A stretch of 64,000 nucleotides of DNA, from the NCBI RefSeq assembly GCF_011386835.1, contig NC_088796.1, forward strand, positions 89,945,468-90,009,467, read 5' to 3'. The stretch is from Chrysemys picta bellii (lineage: Eukaryota; Chordata; Testudines; Emydidae). Below the pieces are notes generated by a model. It searched no databases. It saw only the letters and a list, made by a program, of their open reading frames with translations, and was not told the origin of the DNA. A program made the position numbers and the translations under genes. Of this stretch, positions 57,719 to 64,000 are shown one piece after another; within the stretch, counting starts at the first letter, position 1, and every line of letters starts with the position of its first letter.

Positions 57719-59135
57719 TCCTCCCTGCCATGGCCTTCATCTAAATAAGGCTACTCACCATTCAGATTAATAGGTTCTCTAATGCAAGTTTTGTCCTGGT
57801 TAGTTCCATGAGGTTTGTCTCTGTGGGAGTTTGGACATTCTGCACCAGTTACAACTTGCAAGTGATCTTTAAGGGTAGCCCTCCCTGGAGAATATTAGTC
57901 ATCAGGTCTGGAAGTAGGTGCTTTGGGCCCAGAACTTCAATTCTAAACATTAGTTTTGTTTTATTTCTCTTTATATGCTTAGACGTTGGAATCTTTGGCT
58001 CATAGGAGTAGTCTCTCACAGGGCCCAGGCCTACTAGTGTCCTAACTGCAAGGTGGTACAATAGAAATGAGACTTTTGCATTCCTGGAGGTGCAGCTGTA
58101 AATCTTTTACATTAATGGAGGCACATTAGGACTGAAAGTACTGAGAAGATTAAAGAGACATGAAAGCTCACACCATAAAGCTGGATAAAGATATGAGTAA
58201 AACAAACAGTAACATCCCAATACCATACTTTCTGTTCCATATACAACTGGCAAATACATTATATAAGTACAGAAGTCAAGGTGACCTATTAGAAAATAAA
58301 AAATATTCTATACAAGGGTACAGAGACAGGTTTCTGATTTCCTGCTGGAAGGAAGAGAAAGGTGATATCCCAGGTAAAGGCAGTAGAGATTTTGTAGTCT
58401 GCAGCCCATGAGTGTTCCTAGACAGTGAGACCTCTCACATGTTGTAGGTCTCAGGACATGGGACAGGCAGTGCCAGAGGGCCACAAATGTCTGCACAGTG
58501 CCTTCTCTCTGGGGAGTTGAGCCCCATTCAATAGAAAATTATCATAAAGGGAAGATCTAGTAACTCTTTTTTTTTTTTTCAAATGAAATGGCATTTACTA
58601 ATGAAGAGTGTCCTATAACCAGATGTACAGTATGGGCTTTCTGTAGATTGCATTGTGGTGCATTATATGTTTTTGCATTGTGAATATGAAACTGGAGTTT
58701 AGACACTTCAGTACTTTGCATATGTTATGCATTTACTTTTTAAGGATCACCATGAAAATAAAAATGTCATTTTTCATACTGTATACAATATGTCACAGAC
58801 AGCCTAGATCAGGCAATTTAGCCTCACTATGCCAAATTGCATATTTTAAACACAACTTACCCCTTAATATGTAGCATAGTACTAAAAGGAAAGCTTCATG
58901 TGGCATATAGTATGAGTCAAATTTTGACATGGGAGCAGGGGTGCACAGTGGGGAAGAGGACTTACAGGCTTTTGGACAGGAGGCAACCTGTCCCAAGAGT
59001 GGAAGTTGGCCAGTGCTGATGGTCATGCTTAATGCCCCCCAGAAGATGTATCTGATCACAGCGACGGTACTACCTCCCTGCGGTTGTTGGCTGAAGACTG
59101 AGCCCCACCAAGTACCTCTGGAGGCTGTATGCCTA
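57719..59135. other. No gene or repeat recognised
   Basis: AT-rich sequence with a T14 run near 58567. Open frames are short and unmatched. Confidence 0.4.
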
Positions 59136-59250
59136 CTTAGATTGTAAACTCTTTAGAATTGTGATAATCTTTTTACTATGAGTTCATACTGCACCTAGCA
59201 CAATGGGGCCCTGATCCATGATTGGAGATTGTAGACAAATAATAATAATC
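59136..59250 (+). repeat. Amniote MIR-like tail
   Basis: 'agattgtaaactctttag', 'gcacctagcacaatgggg', 'ccctgatccatgattgg' and an 'aataataataat' end match a common sauropsid repeat tail. Confidence 0.7.
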
Positions 59251-59944
59251 TTACCATTATTAGGCATAATGCTACACTACTCCTTCTGTGGGTCCCGCTG
59301 GAGGAGCCCCTCTGTACCAGTTAGATACACTTTTCTGTCTTCATTTCATAAAAGTAACCTTCTCAGACATGTAGTGCTCTAACCACAAACTATAAACAAA
59401 TAATAAATGCATTAATAACAAAGGCCAAGAGGTATGTTTTCCATCTGTCCCTATCTTATCCAAATCTCTAGATGTTATGGTAAACACACAGATTTTCAGT
59501 CTTCATCTGCCACTTCTCAGCAGACAGTGATAAACTCATCATGTGGGATTAGTAAGGGATAAGTCTCCCCAACTGTGATTTATTATTGTTAGTGTGTATT
59601 TTCAATTACTCGCAGACATCAGAAATGTTAAAACTATGTTTATGGTAACTGCATAGTGAAATATAGATGGCTGTGCGTTAGGCAATGTAATATATCAGAC
59701 TGAAGCAGAGATATGGAATGGTAGAATACACGGGTCTCCATTTTAATGAGACCAAAGGTTTCTACACATTAACTATCTGCACTCAAAATAAATCAGAACA
59801 TTGCAATTTACAAAATAGAAAATGCTTCACCAAATTATTCATTGATCTAATTACATATTACAAAGAAAAATGCAGTCCAACTTATTTATGGTGCATAATA
59901 GCGAGAGAGGTAAAAACCCACTGCATGCTATGGCATTGTGTATA
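59251..59944. other. No gene recognised
   Basis: AT-rich and unrecognised. Confidence 0.4.
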
Positions 59945-60890
59945 GGAACATACTTGTCTTACTGGATCAGCCCAGAGGTCCGTCTAATCCAGCGTTCTGT
60001 CTCTGACATTGACTAGTAGCAGAAGTTTCCAAGGAAGGTGCAAGAATCTGCAGTAGGCAGATATGGGAAAACCTGTCCCTCCCCGCCACCATGTTACCCT
60101 GATGTCTAATAACTAGAGATTGGTTTAAAACCTGAAGCATGAGGTTTAATATCCCTTCCAAAATGTTTATCGTTAATTGTTACAACTTTGGATATTCTTG
60201 TTATCCAGATAAACGTCTAGTCCCTTTTTGAATCTTACTAAATTCTTGTACTTCCCAACTTTCCACAGAATAATTACACATTGTGTGGGAAAGTATTTCT
60301 TTTACCTGTTGTGAATTGGCCACATTTTAATATCATTGAATGTCCTGTTATGAGACAAGGGGAGCAAAATCTCTACCTTTTCTAGACCATTCACTATTTT
60401 TTATACTTTTATCATGGCCCTTCTTATTCATCTCCTTTCTAAAGTAAACTATCCCAGTCTCTTCAGTTTCTTTCTAAGAAAGACTTTCCATGCCCCTAAC
60501 CATCTTCATTGTCCTTTTCTGAACCTGCTCTAATTTTGCAATATCCTCTTAAAATTGCAAACACAGTATTGCAGATGAGGACATACCATTGACTTACATA
60601 ATGGCATTATGAGGCTTTCTGTATTGTCCATCATGCTTTTCCTTATGCATCCTAACATCTTTTCTGGTTTTCTTTTAAACCACAGCTGCATATTGAGCAG
60701 AGATCTTTATTGAGCTAACCCATAATGATGCCCAGGTTCCTTTCCTGGGCTGCCATGTCACAGTTAATTTAGAATGCGGTGAGGTGTAGGGGTAGTTTAA
60801 AGGCTTAATTGCATTTATTGACAATGAAATTCATCTGCCATTGTGCTGCCCGTTCACCTACGTTGTGTATGAATTTGGGCCTAGTGTCTT
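59945..60890 (-). mobile_element. Antisense CR1 LINE, diverged
   Basis: The + strand shows the reverse complement of CR1: 'gaacatacttgtcttactgg', 'atcagcccagaggtccgtct', then 'gtgtgggaaagtatttct', 'cattgtccttttctgaacc' and 'aaattcatctgccattgtg'. The 3' end of the LINE is at the low-coordinate side. Many indels; no usable frame. Confidence 0.8.
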
Positions 60891-61339
60891 TGGTCCTCCA
60901 TTCACGGTTAAATTGCAGCTCAACGGAGATCTGCACAGGGAAATGGAAGTGATGCCCTGCCTGTGCACTGCAGGTATTATGTGTAAGCCCTCCAGAAGTA
61001 TTGAGGTGGGGCAGAAAGGGGGCAAGAGTGAGAAGTGGGTCTTGCTATCCTTTGAAAAGATGTAGCCAGTGCACTCTCCATTGCTGTCCCTTTACGCTAT
61101 CCATTGTACTGTGAGGCTGTGCTTTGTCTTTGTCTTCCTAACCTGTCCAATCAAGCCCTCACTACAGACTAACTAACCTGGCTGCACTGGCCATAACCAC
61201 CCTGACACCTCTTGCACTGTCTGTGTGCACTAGCAGGAAGATCAGCATGCATCATCAGCTCTGCAGTAATGTGGCCTTCAGTAATTAGTAAAATAGTAAT
61301 AATAACATATACTTGTGCTATGAACTTTAAACTCATGAT
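60891..61339. other. No gene recognised
   Basis: Mixed sequence with no recognised element. Confidence 0.4.
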
Positions 61340-61415
61340 TAACTCTATCCCTGTTCAGCAAAGCGTGTGCTGAACTTTAAACACATGCTTAGTTGCTTTG
61401 TTGAATCAGGGCCTA
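61340..61415. repeat. Fold-back sauropsid repeat
   Basis: 'ctgttcagcaaagcgtgt' and 'gctttgttgaatcagggc' are imperfect inverse copies around 'gaactttaaacacatgc'. Confidence 0.6.
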
Positions 61416-61735
61416 AATGAACTTTACAAACAATAACCTTTTGAGAAAATTACAAAATTGAAATGCTTCTTTGTTTTGTTCCACATAGCTGTCCTCAGAC
61501 TTCATTATTGATCTTATTCAATAAACATGTTATGCTGAGAACAATCAATGAAGTGTCATTATTTCTGGCTATAAACTATATCAGAATAATCAGTTGTAGA
61601 GACTGGAGACTAGGTTTGTAGATAATAGTTTCTACAGACTTTATCAAAAAAAATTTATGACTGGAGAGGAAAATGAAGCCCTAAATAATCTGTACGATAC
61701 ATGTAAAATGGTAGTTTTGGGGTCCAAGACATGGG

Positions 61736-62004
61736 CAGGGCTGATTCCCCAGAATCGGGCCCCACACCCACGCCTAAGAGGGCACCGCGCCTTATGCGCC
61801 TTTTTAATTTTTTTTTACTCACCCGGCGGTGATCCAGGTCTTCAGCGGCACTTCGGCGGCGGGGGGTCCTTCACTCACTCCGGGTCTTCGGCAGAATTTT
61901 GACAGTGAGGGGTCCTTCAGTGCCGCGGAAGACCCGGAGCGAGTGAAGGACCCCCCGCTGCCGGGTATTCAAATCGGGCCCCGCAGTTCCTAAAGCCAGC
62001 CCTG
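61736..62004. mobile_element. hAT-type MITE
   Basis: 269 bp from CAGGGCTG to CAGCCCTG with a perfect 8-bp target duplication gacatggg (61728-61735, 62005-62012). The GC-rich interior shares 'gtcttcagcggcac' with the MITE at 12.8 kb. Confidence 0.9.
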
Positions 62005-62140
62005 GACATGGGAATCAAAACAAAGTATAATAGGTAAAATGCAGGGTGGCAATTAAGAAAGTTTAAACTAAGGGAAAATTTGAAACACAAATAGCTAAAG
62101 ATATAGGGCCCAGTCTTCACCCAGTCTTTTATTTTGCAGG

Positions 62141-62371
62141 CAGAGCCAGCTCCAGGCACCAGCGCAGAAAGAAGGTGCTTGGGCTGGCCAATGGGAAGGG
62201 GCAGCATGTCCGGGTCTTCAGCGGTGGGTCCCTCAGTCCCTCTTGGAGGGAAGGACCAGCCGCCGAAGAATGAAGCGGCGCGGTAGAGCTGCTGCCGAAG
62301 TGCCACCGATCGCGGGTTTGTTTTTTTTTCCTTCGCCGCTTGGGATGGCAAAAAAGCTGGAGCCGGCCCTG
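62141..62371. mobile_element. hAT-type MITE
   Basis: 231 bp from CAGAGCCAGCTCCAG to CTGGAGCCGGCCCTG with a perfect 8-bp target duplication tttgcagg (62133-62140, 62372-62379). The ends resemble those of the nested 819-bp element at 33.9 kb, so it is probably a deletion derivative of the same family. Confidence 0.92.
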
Positions 62372-62379
62372 TTTGCAGG

Positions 62380-63711
62380 TGCCTGCAGGTTGCATCCCAA
62401 CCCCTTTGCCATTAGAGGTTAGTGAAGTTTTAAATATAATAATGCGATAAATTTCTCACTTCAGTGGTTTGTTTAATCAATGCAGTAGGAAGGTGGTGGT
62501 GGAAGCTATTGATATAACTTGAACAGAATGGATTTTTATCTATTTGGGGCCTGGAATTTTTGTCAAAATGTCTGCAAAATAATTGTAAAAGGCTTATACT
62601 AAATATTCATGACACCCCTGCCACCCCACCTTTCTTTCCCATTTTTCAGCTAGCTCTGGGGCTGGTCAGAATTTATATTAAAAACAGACTAAAAAATATG
62701 TGAAAACTCTTGCAATTTCTCCCTATTTGTTGACAAGCTCTAACTGTTTTAGAGTAAAGTTAGTGCTTAGAAATATAGTGGTGGATAGACAACACTGGAA
62801 ATTGCCTTTTCTGTGAGTAGAGAGAACTTCAGTGTAAGCTTCCTCCACACTGTGACTCAAACCTGACCTAGAGGTGAAAGTTGTATGAGTTAGACGAGAA
62901 GAGTCCAGGATGGACGCCTGTCCAATCCTTGACTTTTATCTCGAGACTGCCAACAATTGTCATGTGCTAATTGTAACGTGGATACCCTGAGTAGTAGGAA
63001 TTACACACCGGCTACCAACCAGTGGCCATCACAAAAGCCTCCAAAGAGACACAGGATAGTACTAATTTGGTTACTACCAGTAACCAAAAAGATATTCTTG
63101 TACAGATGACTAATAGGTGAAAGCTTCCATGTTCCACTAACTACGCTCTGAGCCATCCGCTCCCTCTGCAATTATAATGGAGGATGTTTTCAGAGGCACA
63201 AATAGCAGTTAGTATCCTAACTCCCATTGAAAGTCAATGAGAGTTAGTCTCCGTAATGTCATACCTGCCTTTGAAAATCTCACCCATAGTCTGAAAATAG
63301 CATATTTTACAATCATTAAGTTGCAAAGGAACTGTTGAACAATCCAAAATAATACATTTATTACACTACCTGTGGATTTATCAACCAATAATATCATGTG
63401 AAACAGCATCTCACTTTGACCAGATTGCCTTACAGTAGGTGTGGATGCATATAGGAATCCCTTTCTGGTGTTCATTAAGTACAAATCTGAAACCTGTAGA
63501 TGCAGCAAGTTTGCCTTTGCTGATGTGATTGGTATAGCAGGACAAGAACATTGGTTCATTTTACTCAGGTAAAGGTGGAAACATCACAATAATAGTTATG
63601 TTTTGAAGGTTACGGACTTCTAATCAAGCACTAGAACACAGAAAAACAATATTTTAATTACATTTGAGGGAAAATAAGTTTGACCAACCTGGGTAAAGGA
63701 GCCTTTATAAC
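62380..63711. other. No gene; fold-back fragment
   Basis: 63195-63290 holds 'cctaactcccattgaaagtc' and 'gcctttgaaaatctcaccc', part of the fold-back family at 31.1 kb. A 116-codon frame on the - strand (63209-63559) has no domain and overlaps it. Confidence 0.4.
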
Positions 63712-64000
63712 TGTCATAAACATACAGCTAAGGGTCGCATAAAATCCCTCCTTTACCTGTAAAGGGTTAAGAAGCTCAAATAACCTGGTTGGCACCTGAC
63801 CAAAAGGACCAATGAGAGGAGAAGATGCTTTCAAATCTGTGGGGGAAGGTTTTTGTTTTGTTCTTCTCACTTAAATATCTTTTGCATAAGGCGGGAATCC
63901 TTTGTCCCTTTCTGGGTTCCCACCCCCTCCTTCTCACTGGAAAAGCACCAGGTTAAAGATGGATTCCAGTTCAGGTGGTATGATCACATGTCACGGTAAG
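63712..64000 (+). repeat. Start of an LTR, cut by window edge
   Basis: Starts TGTCATAAACATACAGC and continues 'tgtaaagggttaagaagctc', 'ctggttggcacctgacc' and 'ggaccaatgagagg', a sequence I know as common in turtle retroelement LTRs. The 3' end lies beyond the window. Confidence 0.6.

Overview
The window reads as nuclear DNA of a reptile, most likely a turtle. It is AT-rich and CpG-poor. It is full of CR1 LINE fragments that carry the 3' end typical of turtle CR1, MIR-type SINE pieces, short hAT-type and Harbinger-type elements, and Penelope-like fragments with the 'tattggaccaacttctgttgg' and 'gtagccgtgttagtctgta' cores. I found no host protein-coding gene, tRNA, rRNA or CRISPR array. The stretch is probably intergenic or lies inside a large intron. 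Family names come from my own recognition of the repeats, because no database search was possible.

The centrepiece is a 4.86 kb PIF/Harbinger DNA transposon at 21148-26002 that looks complete. It has matching 16-bp ends and an uninterrupted HARBI1-like transposase of 427 codons on the + strand, with D210, D298 and E334 all in place. A two-exon Myb/SANT (trihelix) protein of about 350 aa lies on the - strand, and its splice sites join in frame. Inside the intron of that - strand gene, on the + strand, sits a third open frame of 96 codons that I do not recognise. It has a perfect Kozak context, an acceptor-like sequence before it and AATAAA just after its stop. The transposase and Myb genes converge on a central hairpin. 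Both ends of the element share an inverted 14-bp promoter-like motif and clusters of TCGA-containing motifs. Open frames and retained CpGs suggest a young element.

Layout: 1-8.6 kb holds an old CR1 piece, two hAT-type MITEs (one a near-perfect fold-back) and a Penelope-like fragment. 8.7-10.4 kb is a dead non-LTR retrotransposon on the - strand with a readable YADD. 12.8-17.1 kb has a hAT-type MITE, LTR-like sequence and two CR1 copies. 18.9-27.3 kb has two Harbinger-type MITEs flanking the autonomous element. 30-38.4 kb has MIR pieces, Penelope-like fragments (one with a hammerhead-like fold) and a hAT-type element nested in another. 40.1-42.9 kb has a CR1 interrupted by a hAT-type MITE, a solo LTR with 4-bp target duplication and a Harbinger-type MITE. 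44.8-47.5 kb is a hAT-type MITE followed by LTR-like and GC-rich sequence. 48-59 kb is mostly unrecognised AT-rich DNA, including one arm of a 380-bp inverted repeat whose partner lies 20 kb away. 59.9-64 kb has an antisense CR1, two hAT-type MITEs and the start of an LTR cut by the window edge.

Target-site duplications of 8 bp (hAT-type), 3 bp (Harbinger-type) or 4 bp (solo LTR) were read directly at many of these elements and fix their boundaries to the base.
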